From an uncultured Aquimarina sp. (GTDB lineage Bacteria > Bacteroidota > Bacteroidia > Flavobacteriales > Flavobacteriaceae), in assembly GCA_947500845.1 (NCBI GenBank), contig CANMTP010000019.1, positions 1-64,000 of the forward strand: DNA of 64,000 nt, given 5' to 3'. Shown here in pieces: positions 45,729 to 54,689 of the stretch. The notes below the pieces were generated by a model that saw only the letters and a program-made list of their open reading frames with translations, made no database searches and was not told the origin of the DNA. The translations under genes were made by a program, and so were the position numbers. Position 1 is the stretch's first letter. Each line of letters begins with the position of its first letter.

Positions 45729-47669
45729 ATGATCACATTATCAACGCTTGACCTTATTCTAATATTTTCTTTTTTTACACTTACCCTGGTAATTGGAATT
45801 GTAGTTTCAAAAAAATCGGGAAAAAATACCAGCGAATTTTTTCTTTCCGGGCGCAACATGCCCTGGTGGCTTTTGGGTTTATCGATGGTTGCTACTACGT
45901 TCTCGACAGATACTCCCAATTTGGTAACCGATATCGTTAGAAAAGGAGGTGTATCAGGTAACTGGGCCTGGTGGGCATTTTTGATCACAGGACTACTTAC
46001 TGTATTTGTATATGCCAAGCTATGGAGAAAATCTAATGTAAACACCGACATCGAGTTTTATGATCTCAGATATGGCGGAAGGCCTGCGCACTTTCTAAGA
46101 GGTTTTCGAGCCTTATATCTAGGCGTTATTTTTAATGTACTGGCAATGTCCGGAGTTACTCTTGCCGCTATAAAGATTAGCCAGGTAATGCTTGGTCTTG
46201 ATCCTTTATATACCGTAGGAATTGCCGCATTAATCACTGTTGTTTTTAGTGCTGTCGGTGGTTTTAGAGGAGTAGTATATACAGACTTCGTGTTATTTTT
46301 TACCGCTATGATTGGTGCTATTGGTGCCGCCTATTACTGTATTAATCTTCCTGAAGTAGATGGTATTACAAATCTTATTGCGCATCCGCAAGTTATTGAT
46401 AAAATCTCCCTACTACCCGATTTTGATAATACAGAATTATTAATCACATTATTGATTATCCCACTTGCAGTACAATGGTGGAGTTCATGGTATCCTGGTG
46501 GAGAACCTGGTGGGGGCGGCTACATTGCACAACGTATGCTTGCTGCAAAAGATGAAAATCATGCGATAGGTGCAACTTTTTTCTTTAATATTATGCATTA
46601 TGCAATACGTCCATGGCCATGGATTTTAGTTGCTTTAGCTTCTTTGGTACTATATCCTAAAGATGATATCAATACTATGGAAGCCGCAAAACATAATTAT
46701 GTAGAAATGCAAAAGTTAGAAAGTACTAGAACATTAACAGATGAAGAAAAAGAACAAATGGATACGTATTACTTTGCTTCTGAAGGATTAACAGCTATAC
46801 GACAAGCTTTTCCCGAAGATAAGGTACAAAAGGATAAAATTGGTCACGATTTAGCGTATTCGGCTATGCTTACCAGATTGCCATCGGGTTTATTGGGATT
46901 GGTATTAGCTTCTTTAATCGCTGCTTTTATGTCGACAATATCAACACACCTTAATTGGGGATCTTCTTATATCGTTAACGATTTTTATACGCAACAGGTC
47001 AATAAAAATGCCACAGAAAAAGAATTGGTAAGAGTTGGAAGAATTTCTACAGCGGTTTTAATGATCATAAGTACAATTTTAGCTCTTAAACTAACCAATG
47101 CTAAGCAAATTTTTGACTATATCATTATGTTTGGTGCCGGTACCGGATTAATATTTATTCTGCGTTGGTTTTGGTGGCGCATTAATGCCTGGAGTGAAAT
47201 CTCCGGAATGTTTGCCTCTGGTATTGTTTCTGTTATTTTCAGTTTAGAATCGGTTAACCTGGCTTTATTTGAAGAAGGAATCCTACCGGGATGGTCCAAA
47301 TATCTTCTCGTCGTTGGTATCACAACAGTCATCTGGTTAGCGGTAACTTTTTTGACAAAACCAGAAGACAATAAAGTCTTATTCAATTTTTACAAAAAAA
47401 CACAACCCGGAGGACCGGGTTGGAAAACTACAATCAAAGCTGCTAAAGCACAAAAAGAAAATATACAATCCGATTTCAGTACATGGAGTGTTCCTTCGGG
47501 TATCCTGGCCATGTTAGTGGGTTGTGTTTTGATCTATGGAGTACTTTTTGCTACTGGATATTGGATCTATGGCAGATATACTCTCGCCATTATTTTGACC
47601 ATTGTAGTGATCGCAGCTACTTATATTTTAAGTAAGTTGTGGAAGAAAATTAAAACCACTATTTTGTAA
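45729..47669 (+). CDS. Sodium:solute symporter (SSS family)
   Basis: The 646-aa inner-membrane protein has about 14 hydrophobic segments and the SSS features near the start: SKKSGKNTSEFFLSGRNMPWWLLGLSMVATTFS, of which the SGRNMPWW element is typical. A cytoplasmic loop of about 60 charged residues (about 310-375) and a C-terminal amphipathic stretch before the last spans are also visible. It moves a small organic solute with Na+. Substrate is not shown; the five-gene run after it suggests an amine, amino-acid or peptide derivative, whereas the chitin locus before it would suggest GlcNAc. Start ATG at 45729, 12 bases after lytR. Confidence 0.9.
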   Translation: MITLSTLDLILIFSFFTLTLVIGIVVSKKSGKNTSEFFLSGRNMPWWLLGLSMVATTFSTDTPNLVTDIVRKGGVSGNWAWWAFLITGLLTVFVYAKLWRKSNVNTDIEFYDLRYGGRPAHFLRGFRALYLGVIFNVLAMSGVTLAAIKISQVMLGLDPLYTVGIAALITVVFSAVGGFRGVVYTDFVLFFTAMIGAIGAAYYCINLPEVDGITNLIAHPQVIDKISLLPDFDNTELLITLLIIPLAVQWWSSWYPGGEPGGGGYIAQRMLAAKDENHAIGATFFFNIMHYAIRPWPWILVALASLVLYPKDDINTMEAAKHNYVEMQKLESTRTLTDEEKEQMDTYYFASEGLTAIRQAFPEDKVQKDKIGHDLAYSAMLTRLPSGLLGLVLASLIAAFMSTISTHLNWGSSYIVNDFYTQQVNKNATEKELVRVGRISTAVLMIISTILALKLTNAKQIFDYIIMFGAGTGLIFILRWFWWRINAWSEISGMFASGIVSVIFSLESVNLALFEEGILPGWSKYLLVVGITTVIWLAVTFLTKPEDNKVLFNFYKKTQPGGPGWKTTIKAAKAQKENIQSDFSTWSVPSGILAMLVGCVLIYGVLFATGYWIYGRYTLAIILTIVVIAATYILSKLWKKIKTTIL

Positions 47670-47687
47670 GTTTTAAGCTCACAAATA

Positions 47688-49313
47688 ATGAGTAAATCTA
47701 TATTGTTTTCACTATTCGTGTTTCAAACTTTATTCTTGGCTGCCCAGGAGCAACTATTTACACGACAAGATACGTTACGGGGATCTATCACTCCTGAACG
47801 TGAGTGGTGGGATCTAACTTATTATCATTTGGATATTAAAGTAGATCCTGATCGCAAATATATCTCTGGTAAAAACACGATTCACTACGAGGTGCTAAAA
47901 GAGCATGAAGCCATGCAAATTGATCTTCAACCACCTTTAAAAATTGAAAAAGTACTACAAAATGGTAGAAACCTAAAAGTGAAATCTGCAGGTAATGCAC
48001 ATTTTATCACATTTTCAAAAGCACAAAAAAAAGGAAAACACAACAGCATTGAAGTTTACTATAGCGGAAATCCAAGAGAAGCAGTTCGTGCACCTTGGGA
48101 TGGCGGAATTTCATGGAAAAAGGATAGTAACGGCAACCATTTTGTCGCCTCTTCGTGCCAGGGATTAGGTGCAAGTATTTGGTGGCCGAATAAGGATCAT
48201 ATGTATGACGAGGTTGATAGCTTACTCATTAGCGTAAATGTACCCAAAAACCTGATAAACGTTTCTAATGGCAGGCTACGTGAAGTAGAAGAGCATAATG
48301 ATCATACTAAAACATTTCATTGGTTTGTAAGTAATCCAATCAACAATTATGGTGTGAATATCAATATAGGGGACTATGTACACTTTGGAGAAAAATATGA
48401 AGGAGAAAAAGGAACGTTGGACATGGATTATTATGTATTAAGAGATAATCTGGAGAAAGCAAAAAAACAGTTCCAAGATGCTCCCAAAATGATGAAAGCT
48501 TTTGAGCATTGGTTTGGTCCCTACCCCTTTTACGAAGATAGTTTTAAGCTGGTTGAAGTGCCATACCTGGGAATGGAACATCAAAGCTCTGTAACTTATG
48601 GCAACAAATATCTTAATGGGTATCTAGGGAATGACCTTTCTGGTTCAGGATGGGGCATGAAATTCGATTTTATTATTATTCATGAAGCCGGACATGAGTG
48701 GTTCGCCAATAATATCACTTATAAAGATGCTGCAGACATGTGGATTCATGAAGGGTTTACTGCCTATTCTGAAAATTTATTTCTTGATTATTACTACGGA
48801 AAGAAAGCAGCAAACGAATATGTGATTGGAACCAGAAGAAATATTCAAAATGATCGACCCATTATTGGTACATATGACGTAAATCATGAAGGATCTGGTG
48901 ATATGTATTATAAAGGAGCCAATATGCTACATACACTTAGACAACTTTTAGAAGATGATGAAAAATGGAGATCCATCTTGAGAGAGCTTAATAAAAGTTT
49001 TTATCATCAAACCGTAACCACAAAACAAATAGAAGATTATATTAGTACAGCTACACAAATTGATCTTACAGAGTTTTTCAACCAATATCTTAGAACTACT
49101 AAAATACCTACTCTGGAATATAGTTTCAGTGAAGGAAAATTAAGATACAGGTATACCAATATTATAGAAAAATTTGACATGCCTGTCCGTGTTTTTATAG
49201 ATAACAAAGCAAAATGGATACGACCTAATGCAGCGTGGCAAACTATAGATCTCAAAGGCAATGAATTCAAGGTAGATCCTAACTTTTATATTCATCTGAA
49301 ATCGCTACCATGA
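47688..49313 (+). CDS. M1-family zinc metallopeptidase, exported, short form
   Basis: The 541-aa protein has a signal peptide (about 1-20, LAAQE), an N-terminal beta-domain and a thermolysin-like catalytic domain. The zinc motif HEAGHEW is followed at the exact M1 distance of 18 residues by the Glu of WIHEGF. The exopeptidase motif is LGMEHQS, replacing the usual GxMEN. It lacks the large C-terminal helical domain of the 850-900-aa aminopeptidases. Its stop overlaps the next gene by 4 bases (ATGA), which ties it to the ureohydrolase and nitrilase genes. Probably periplasmic or outer surface. Confidence 0.92.
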   Translation: MSKSILFSLFVFQTLFLAAQEQLFTRQDTLRGSITPEREWWDLTYYHLDIKVDPDRKYISGKNTIHYEVLKEHEAMQIDLQPPLKIEKVLQNGRNLKVKSAGNAHFITFSKAQKKGKHNSIEVYYSGNPREAVRAPWDGGISWKKDSNGNHFVASSCQGLGASIWWPNKDHMYDEVDSLLISVNVPKNLINVSNGRLREVEEHNDHTKTFHWFVSNPINNYGVNINIGDYVHFGEKYEGEKGTLDMDYYVLRDNLEKAKKQFQDAPKMMKAFEHWFGPYPFYEDSFKLVEVPYLGMEHQSSVTYGNKYLNGYLGNDLSGSGWGMKFDFIIIHEAGHEWFANNITYKDAADMWIHEGFTAYSENLFLDYYYGKKAANEYVIGTRRNIQNDRPIIGTYDVNHEGSGDMYYKGANMLHTLRQLLEDDEKWRSILRELNKSFYHQTVTTKQIEDYISTATQIDLTEFFNQYLRTTKIPTLEYSFSEGKLRYRYTNIIEKFDMPVRVFIDNKAKWIRPNAAWQTIDLKGNEFKVDPNFYIHLKSLP

Positions 49314-50119
49314 AAATATTTTTCCCACAATGGCAAGGTTCTGGTACAGGAAAATCTATAGCATCGGGTGCAAAAGTAATTTCAGATAATATAGATGACC
49401 CCGAGTTTATCAAAATTCCTCTTTCAACAATTGAAGCCGGAGAAAACGTAATCCAAAAGTACTGTATCAATAATTATGACGCTATCTTCTGGCAATTATC
49501 GCGTTTAAAAAAACAAATTAGCGATAACGAACCTAAAACTCTAAAGATTATAGGTGGTGATTGTGGTTTAGAAATCGTTCCTGTTTCTTATCTAAATCAA
49601 AAATATCCTAACCTTGGCGTGATTTGGTTTGATGCCCATGCCGATATTAACAAACCATGCGACTCCCCCAGTTGTAATTTTCACGGAATGCCTTTACGGA
49701 CATTATTAGGCGAAGGAGAAGAACAAATGGACGATCTTTTGTTTTCAACTATTGATGCGTCACAAATTCATTATGTAGGACTTAGAGATATTGATAATGC
49801 TGAAAAAGATAGAATTGATCAAGGAAATATCTATGCTCCGGCTAATCTCAACATCCAAGATTTGATCACTACCTTAAAATCAAAAAAAATCTCACATCTA
49901 TATCTCCATTTCGATTTTGATTGCCTAGAACCCAATGAGTATAACAAAACGTACTATCAGGTTGATAACGGATTAAAAATAAAAGCTGCCGAAGCATGCA
50001 TTAAAGCTTTAAAAGATAACTTTAATGTAGTAGGGAGTAGCGTACTAGAATCTATAGCTACTATTCCTTCAGAATTGAGGCCGATACATAATATCATTAA
50101 TTTGTTAATGAAAAACTAG
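49310..50119 (+). CDS. Arginase/agmatinase/formiminoglutamase-superfamily protein with altered metal ligands
   Basis: The 269-aa protein has the ureohydrolase fold signatures: GGDCGLEIVP, WFDAHADIN and HFDFDCLEPNEY. Family members hydrolyse guanidino groups with two Mn2+. Two ligand positions differ: the His of GGDH is Cys here, and the last Asp of DxDxxD is Glu (DFDCLE). The DAHAD motif is intact. It may therefore use one different metal, a different substrate such as an N-formimino compound, or have lost ureohydrolase activity. Neighbours on both sides overlap it or lie within 3 bases (M1 peptidase before, nitrilase after), so it is part of one operon. No export signal. Confidence 0.85.
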   Translation: MKIFFPQWQGSGTGKSIASGAKVISDNIDDPEFIKIPLSTIEAGENVIQKYCINNYDAIFWQLSRLKKQISDNEPKTLKIIGGDCGLEIVPVSYLNQKYPNLGVIWFDAHADINKPCDSPSCNFHGMPLRTLLGEGEEQMDDLLFSTIDASQIHYVGLRDIDNAEKDRIDQGNIYAPANLNIQDLITTLKSKKISHLYLHFDFDCLEPNEYNKTYYQVDNGLKIKAAEACIKALKDNFNVVGSSVLESIATIPSELRPIHNIINLLMKN

Positions 50120-50122
50120 GAT

Positions 50123-51061
50123 ATGAAAGTAAAAGTAGGTGTAGTACAAGACAGTCCTGTATTCTTTGATAAGGAACAGACTATCAAAAAACTAGAACGT
50201 CTTACAAAGAAATATACTAAAGAAGGCTGCGAACTACTTGTTTTCCCAGAATCATTTATACCTGGATATCCAAGAGGTTTCTCTTTTGGGGCAACTGTTG
50301 GAAGCAGAACCGAAGAAGGAAGAAGATTATTTTCAGAATATTATAATAATAGTATCGATCTTGAAGGTAAGGATCTAAAAAGGTTAGAGAAGCTATCTAA
50401 GTCACAGAATGTCTACTTAGTCATAGGAGTAACTGAAAAACAAGAGATAAATGGAAGTTTGTATTGCTCTATGCTTTACATTTCTCCCAAACTAGGTTTA
50501 CTGGGAGTTCATAGAAAAATTAAACCTACCGGAACAGAACGCCTTATTTGGGGAGAAGCTGCAGGCGAATCATTAGTTACTTTTAATACCAAAATTGGAA
50601 GGTTAGGAGGTCTTATTTGCTGGGAAAATTATATGCCGCTTGCCAGAATGGCAATGTATCATAAAGGTGTTGAAGTTTATATTGCTCCAACCGCAGACTC
50701 ACGTGAAGAATGGACTGCAACCATGAAGCATATTGCTTTAGAAGGAAGATGTTTTGTATTAGGCTGCAATCAATACTATACAAAATCTATGTACCCAGAT
50801 AAATATCAGCCCTTTGTCAAAAATGAACCCGAAGACATGTGTCCAGGCGGCAGCGTTGTCATCTCTCCGCTAGGCAAAATTATTGCAGGACCGCTTTTTG
50901 GAGAATCCGGTGTTTTAACTGCAGAACTGGATCTGGAAGAAATTAAGCATAGCAAACTAGATTTTGATGTGATTGGCCACTATGCCAGAAATGATATTTT
51001 TAAATTAGATATAGAAAATCAACCTGAAACAAAAGTTGAAAATAATAATACAAAAATGTAA
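50123..51061 (+). CDS. Nitrilase-family carbon-nitrogen hydrolase
   Basis: The 312-aa cytoplasmic protein has the complete Glu-Lys-Cys triad: Glu43 in VFPESFIPGYPRG, Lys132 in HRKIKPTGTERLIWG and Cys166 in GLICWENYMPLAR. The FPESFIPGYPRG and ERLIWG stretches match branch 1, the true nitrilases (nitrile to acid plus ammonia), better than amidases or carbamoylputrescine hydrolases. Length is normal for the branch. It starts 3 bases after the ureohydrolase stop and its stop lies 5 bases before the FMN-binding lipoprotein. A physiological nitrile or amide substrate in this operon is not known. Confidence 0.9.
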   Translation: MKVKVGVVQDSPVFFDKEQTIKKLERLTKKYTKEGCELLVFPESFIPGYPRGFSFGATVGSRTEEGRRLFSEYYNNSIDLEGKDLKRLEKLSKSQNVYLVIGVTEKQEINGSLYCSMLYISPKLGLLGVHRKIKPTGTERLIWGEAAGESLVTFNTKIGRLGGLICWENYMPLARMAMYHKGVEVYIAPTADSREEWTATMKHIALEGRCFVLGCNQYYTKSMYPDKYQPFVKNEPEDMCPGGSVVISPLGKIIAGPLFGESGVLTAELDLEEIKHSKLDFDVIGHYARNDIFKLDIENQPETKVENNNTKM

Positions 51062-51066
51062 AAGTT

Positions 51067-51753
51067 ATGAAGCTAATCTCACTTTTAATAATACTTGTTT
51101 TTGTGAGTAGTTGTAAGCAAAAATCAAATACTATAATATCAACAGCTGCAGAATCAAAGAAAGAAATCAAAACCCAGGGTAAAGTATCTCCTATGGTAAA
51201 AGAGCTGATTGAATTTGCTCAGATTACCTATAACGAAGATTCGGATATGAATCAATTACTTCAAGCCAAAAAAATCGATACCAGAGGAGTTGTAACAGAT
51301 ATCAATTTAAAAAAGGGGATCAATATGTTTAAAGAAGTTATGAAATCGGGAGAATCTCAAGATGCATCCTTTTTTGAAGTTACAAATTCAAATAAGATCA
51401 TACTTTTAGCCACAAGTAGTGGGTATTCGGGCCCCATTTGGGCAAAAATACTCATAGATAAAACCACATTAGAAATTCAAAAAGTTCAATTTGATCATCA
51501 AAGTGAATCAGAAGGATACGGCGCTGATGTGGTCCTAAGTTCATTTGAAAATAAATTTACAGGCTCGAAAATATCTTTTACTTCGAATACATTTGGTTTA
51601 ATACAAGACAAAAAGATGATAATCGAAGGAAATCAAAAGATAGACGGGATATCTGGCGCCACCATAACTAGTGAGGCCGTGGTAAGAATGTTGAATAATG
51701 ATTTACTTACCTTCAAGAATTATCTGGTCGATCAAATGAATACCAAAAACTGA
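51067..51753 (+). CDS. FMN-binding domain lipoprotein (NqrC/RnfG-like)
   Basis: The 228-aa protein has a lipobox (VSSC, Cys16). The C-terminal half resembles the FMN-binding domain, with SGYSGPIWAKILIDKTTLE, which fits the YxGxI and strand pattern, and DGISGATIT (Asp193 to Thr201). The latter matches the flavinylation motif Dxx(S/T)GAT, so FMN would be linked to Thr199 by an ApbE-type flavin transferase. No ApbE gene is in the window. Periplasmic-facing electron transfer in the last position of a symporter/peptidase/nitrilase operon is unexpected, and its partner is unknown. Confidence 0.85.
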   Translation: MKLISLLIILVFVSSCKQKSNTIISTAAESKKEIKTQGKVSPMVKELIEFAQITYNEDSDMNQLLQAKKIDTRGVVTDINLKKGINMFKEVMKSGESQDASFFEVTNSNKIILLATSSGYSGPIWAKILIDKTTLEIQKVQFDHQSESEGYGADVVLSSFENKFTGSKISFTSNTFGLIQDKKMIIEGNQKIDGISGATITSEAVVRMLNNDLLTFKNYLVDQMNTKN

Positions 51754-51811
51754 AACTATGAATCTTTTTATAATAAACAGAAAATATAATTAAAAAACAC
51801 CAAGGTAAACA

Positions 51812-52342
51812 ATGACCGGCGACCTTCCTCAATTAAAAACTAAAAGACTATGGTTACGCAAAATTGACCAAAATGACAGTAAAGCAATTCATTTCTTGAG
51901 ATCAAACCAAACGGTTAATCATTATGTAAAACGACCTGAAACGCAAACACTGCAAGAAGCAATTGATTTTATAGATAAGATTAATAACGGAATTAGCAAA
52001 CAAGATTGGCTTTTCTGGGGAATCTCTACAATAGGTAATCCAGAGCTTATTGGCACTATTTGTTTATGGAATTTCTCAGATGATAGGAAAGTAGCAGAAG
52101 TAGGATATGATTTACATCCAGAGTTTCAAAGACAAGGAATTATGAATGAAGCTTTACGTTGCATCCTAAATTACGGATTTGAAACACTTAATCTTGATCG
52201 AATTGAAGCGTATACGCACAGGGAAAATGAATCTTCAAAAAAACTATTGATCAAAAATAATTTTGTTCTTATTCTTAATAGAAAGGACAATGAAAATGAA
52301 GATAATATCATATTCATAGCAGAACCTTTTGACTCAAAATAA
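51812..52342 (+). CDS. GNAT family N-acetyltransferase, RimJ/RimL type
   Basis: The 176-aa protein shows LKTKRLWLRKIDQNDSKAI at the N-terminus, the strand VAEVGYDLHPEFQRQGIMNEAL containing the acetyl-CoA loop QRQGIM, and the closing NLDRIEAYTHRENESSKKLLIKNNF. These match ribosomal-protein or small-molecule acetyltransferases. It stands 58 bases after the FMN lipoprotein and is probably separate from that operon. Substrate unknown. Confidence 0.9.
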   Translation: MTGDLPQLKTKRLWLRKIDQNDSKAIHFLRSNQTVNHYVKRPETQTLQEAIDFIDKINNGISKQDWLFWGISTIGNPELIGTICLWNFSDDRKVAEVGYDLHPEFQRQGIMNEALRCILNYGFETLNLDRIEAYTHRENESSKKLLIKNNFVLILNRKDNENEDNIIFIAEPFDSK

Positions 52343-52458
52343 AATTATTTTATCTACCAACGTGTCAATTGACTCAAAAAAATCCACATTTCAGTTCTTT
52401 TTAATTTGATAACCATACTGTTATTTACATTTTTGAATGATAACAAAAAAATAAATCC

Positions 52459-53121
52459 ATGGAACCAACAATAAAGATCTTCATTTATATTCACGCCATT
52501 TTTGGTGGATTGGGATTAATTTCAGGAATAACCAGTATAATCGCACAAAAAGGGAGTGTTTTACATAAAAAGTCGGGAACTTTATTTTCTGTTGGGATGC
52601 TTGCTAGTTCAATAATTTCTTTACCCATCGCATGTATGCCAAACCACGAAAATTTATTTCTCTTTTTAATTGGATTATTTACAATATACATGGTCCTTGT
52701 AGGAAATCGAGCACCTTCTTTTAAATCTAAATCAAAAACCGCCGCTAGTAGTGTCGACAAAATTCTTTCAGGTAGTATGCTATTGTCTTCGATATTAATG
52801 ATTTCATATGGAATTTACGGAATGATCTTTACCATTTCTAATAGTATCTTATTTTTATTTTTTGGTGGATTTGGTGTCTTTATGACACTTACTGATTTCA
52901 AATTCTATAAAACTTTTACTCAAAGAAAAAATTCATGGCTCGAAAATCATATCGGTAAGATGGTTGGCGCTTTCATAGCATCTACGACGGCTTTTATAGT
53001 TGCAGGTATAGGATTAGACACTATAATTGCCTGGGTGACTCCATCAATAATTGGCACTATATATATTGCATACTGGACAAAAAAAGTAAAACCATCTTCA
53101 GCGAAAAAAAATAAAGATTGA
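52459..53121 (+). CDS. Multi-pass membrane protein, DUF2306-like
   Basis: The 220-aa protein has about seven hydrophobic segments. The first contains IHAIFGGLGLISG, with a His in the membrane followed by a HKKSGTLFSVGM loop, the pattern seen in DUF2306-type proteins of Bacteroidota. A basic C-terminus (KKVKPSSAKKNKD) faces the cytoplasm. No catalytic motif is recognised. The gene is flanked by short AT-rich spacers and seems monocistronic. Confidence 0.65.
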   Translation: MEPTIKIFIYIHAIFGGLGLISGITSIIAQKGSVLHKKSGTLFSVGMLASSIISLPIACMPNHENLFLFLIGLFTIYMVLVGNRAPSFKSKSKTAASSVDKILSGSMLLSSILMISYGIYGMIFTISNSILFLFFGGFGVFMTLTDFKFYKTFTQRKNSWLENHIGKMVGAFIASTTAFIVAGIGLDTIIAWVTPSIIGTIYIAYWTKKVKPSSAKKNKD

Positions 53122-53204
53122 TATAAAGAATAGCTCACATATTTTATGTAAAGATGCTATCTTTAATCTAAAATTTAAACCAACCAGAACAAGACTGTAG
53201 CTCT

Positions 53205-54188
53205 ATGCAACTCATTTCTGAAGTAAAGATATCTGAGAAAAAATCACTTCAATTATTTAAAGGGGACTTAACCAGCATCCCAGACGAACACAAAATTGAT
53301 TTTTTAGTACTTTCAGCATTTCCTGATAATTATGCTCCTATAACCACATCATTGATAGGGGCACTGCACCGTAATGGACTATCGGTGGATATGTTATCGC
53401 AAAATAAAGAAATAGATTTAAGAGCCTACTCACATTGCTGGATTTCCAGAAAGTTTAAATATCCAAATATTGAGAGAATCTTATGTTTTGAGCCCGAGCC
53501 AGATCCGGCGGCCAATCCGTATTCACAAATTGCAGAAATATTTCAGAGCCTTACGCTAATCTCTAAAAGTCATTCGATCAAAACTATTGCTCTGCCACTA
53601 TTAATGACCGGTGAACAAAATTATGATGTAGACAAAGTAATTAAAGAACTGGTAAATACCTGTTTATTATGGTTAGAAAAAGAGCCTTTTGAGACGATCA
53701 AAATTGTAGAAATCAGTGAGGAGAAAGTCGCTTTGTTAAAAGCTGCTATTGATAAAAAACATAAGCGCTATCGTAAGGACAAAACCACTTATGACTATGA
53801 CTTTTTTGTAAGCTATAGTAGAAAAAATGAACAAGAGGTCGATATTATTAGAAAAGAACTAGGTGACACTTTTAATTTATTTATCGACACTCAAGACATC
53901 GATATAGGCACTAACTGGCTGGATAAAATAAACATGGCAATGGCGAACTCAAAACGTTTTATTGTCTGCTTGTCTGATACGTATGTGCAATCCAAAGTAT
54001 GTAAATACGAATATTCGTTTTGTAATTTAAAGTATATACAAGAAGGTGGTGACACTGTACTGCCGCTGTATCTTTATTCTGCAGATTTACCCTTTGAGAT
54101 GAGCATTCTTAATTTTTATAATGCGAGAGAGGGAAATGTAAAGAAAGTTGTAGATTTTTGTGAGATGATACGTTCAAAATATGTATAA
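53205..54188 (+). CDS. Macro-like domain fused to a TIR domain
   Basis: The 327-aa protein has two parts. Residues about 196-320 are a TIR domain: YDYDFFVSYSRKNE (box 1), LGDTFNLFIDTQDIDIGTNW, a conserved Glu269 in SKVCKYEYSF at the position of the NADase catalytic Glu (Cys replaces the frequent Trp before it), and a C-terminal strand VLPLYLY. Residues about 25-180 look like a macro-type ADP-ribose-binding fold: IDFLVLSAFPDNYAP, TSLIGALHRNG, then KTIALPLLMTGEQN and a helix-strand ending IKIVEI. Bacterial TIR proteins often act in phage defence as NAD+ cleavers or signal producers, and macro/TIR pairings are known in Thoeris. No partner gene is adjacent. Defence function is inferred. Confidence 0.75.
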   Translation: MQLISEVKISEKKSLQLFKGDLTSIPDEHKIDFLVLSAFPDNYAPITTSLIGALHRNGLSVDMLSQNKEIDLRAYSHCWISRKFKYPNIERILCFEPEPDPAANPYSQIAEIFQSLTLISKSHSIKTIALPLLMTGEQNYDVDKVIKELVNTCLLWLEKEPFETIKIVEISEEKVALLKAAIDKKHKRYRKDKTTYDYDFFVSYSRKNEQEVDIIRKELGDTFNLFIDTQDIDIGTNWLDKINMAMANSKRFIVCLSDTYVQSKVCKYEYSFCNLKYIQEGGDTVLPLYLYSADLPFEMSILNFYNAREGNVKKVVDFCEMIRSKYV

Positions 54189-54689
54189 CAAGAAATTGTA
54201 AGTATCCTTTTTCAAAGGAGATTATGTTAATTAACATTCATGTTTATTGCATTTTTGAGCTAATACGTATGGATTAAGCTTTTAGTATATACTCTAAATG
54301 TTTTTAAGTAATTATATTATGAGTACATCTTTTTAGGGAAGGCTACACTAGCAGGAAAGCTTATTGGCTTGAACTTCTCTGTTTTTAAAAAGTTTTAGAT
54401 TCTTTCCTGGTTTCCGTAAAAAAATTAATCCGCTGTACCATGTGACTCACCTCTTGATAATATATTGACAAAAAAACCGTAAATCGAGTTCAGGATGACA
54501 TCATCATACTTTTGGGTATTTTGCTTTACACCAAAAACTTAATCGATTATTATTCATCCGAAAGCCTATTTTTATACTTATGGAGAAACATTTAAGAAAA
54601 CATTCAAACTTAATTAACAGATATACTGTATTTTAGAGGGTAATTTTAACTTCAACCACAAACTAACCAATTTAATTACCCCACAACTC
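54189..54689. other. Gene-free spacer after the TIR gene
   Basis: These 501 bases contain no credible gene. CAGGAAAG (54352-54359) and CTTTCCTG (54402-54409) are inverted copies 42 bases apart without a T-run. A GC-richer patch at about 54335-54430 might be a small RNA or repeat, but I cannot support a call. Confidence 0.3.

Noticed and set aside
54335-54430. Possible small RNA in the spacer after the TIR gene
   Set aside because: Inverted pair CAGGAAAG/CTTTCCTG is short, distant and without T-run; no promoter found.
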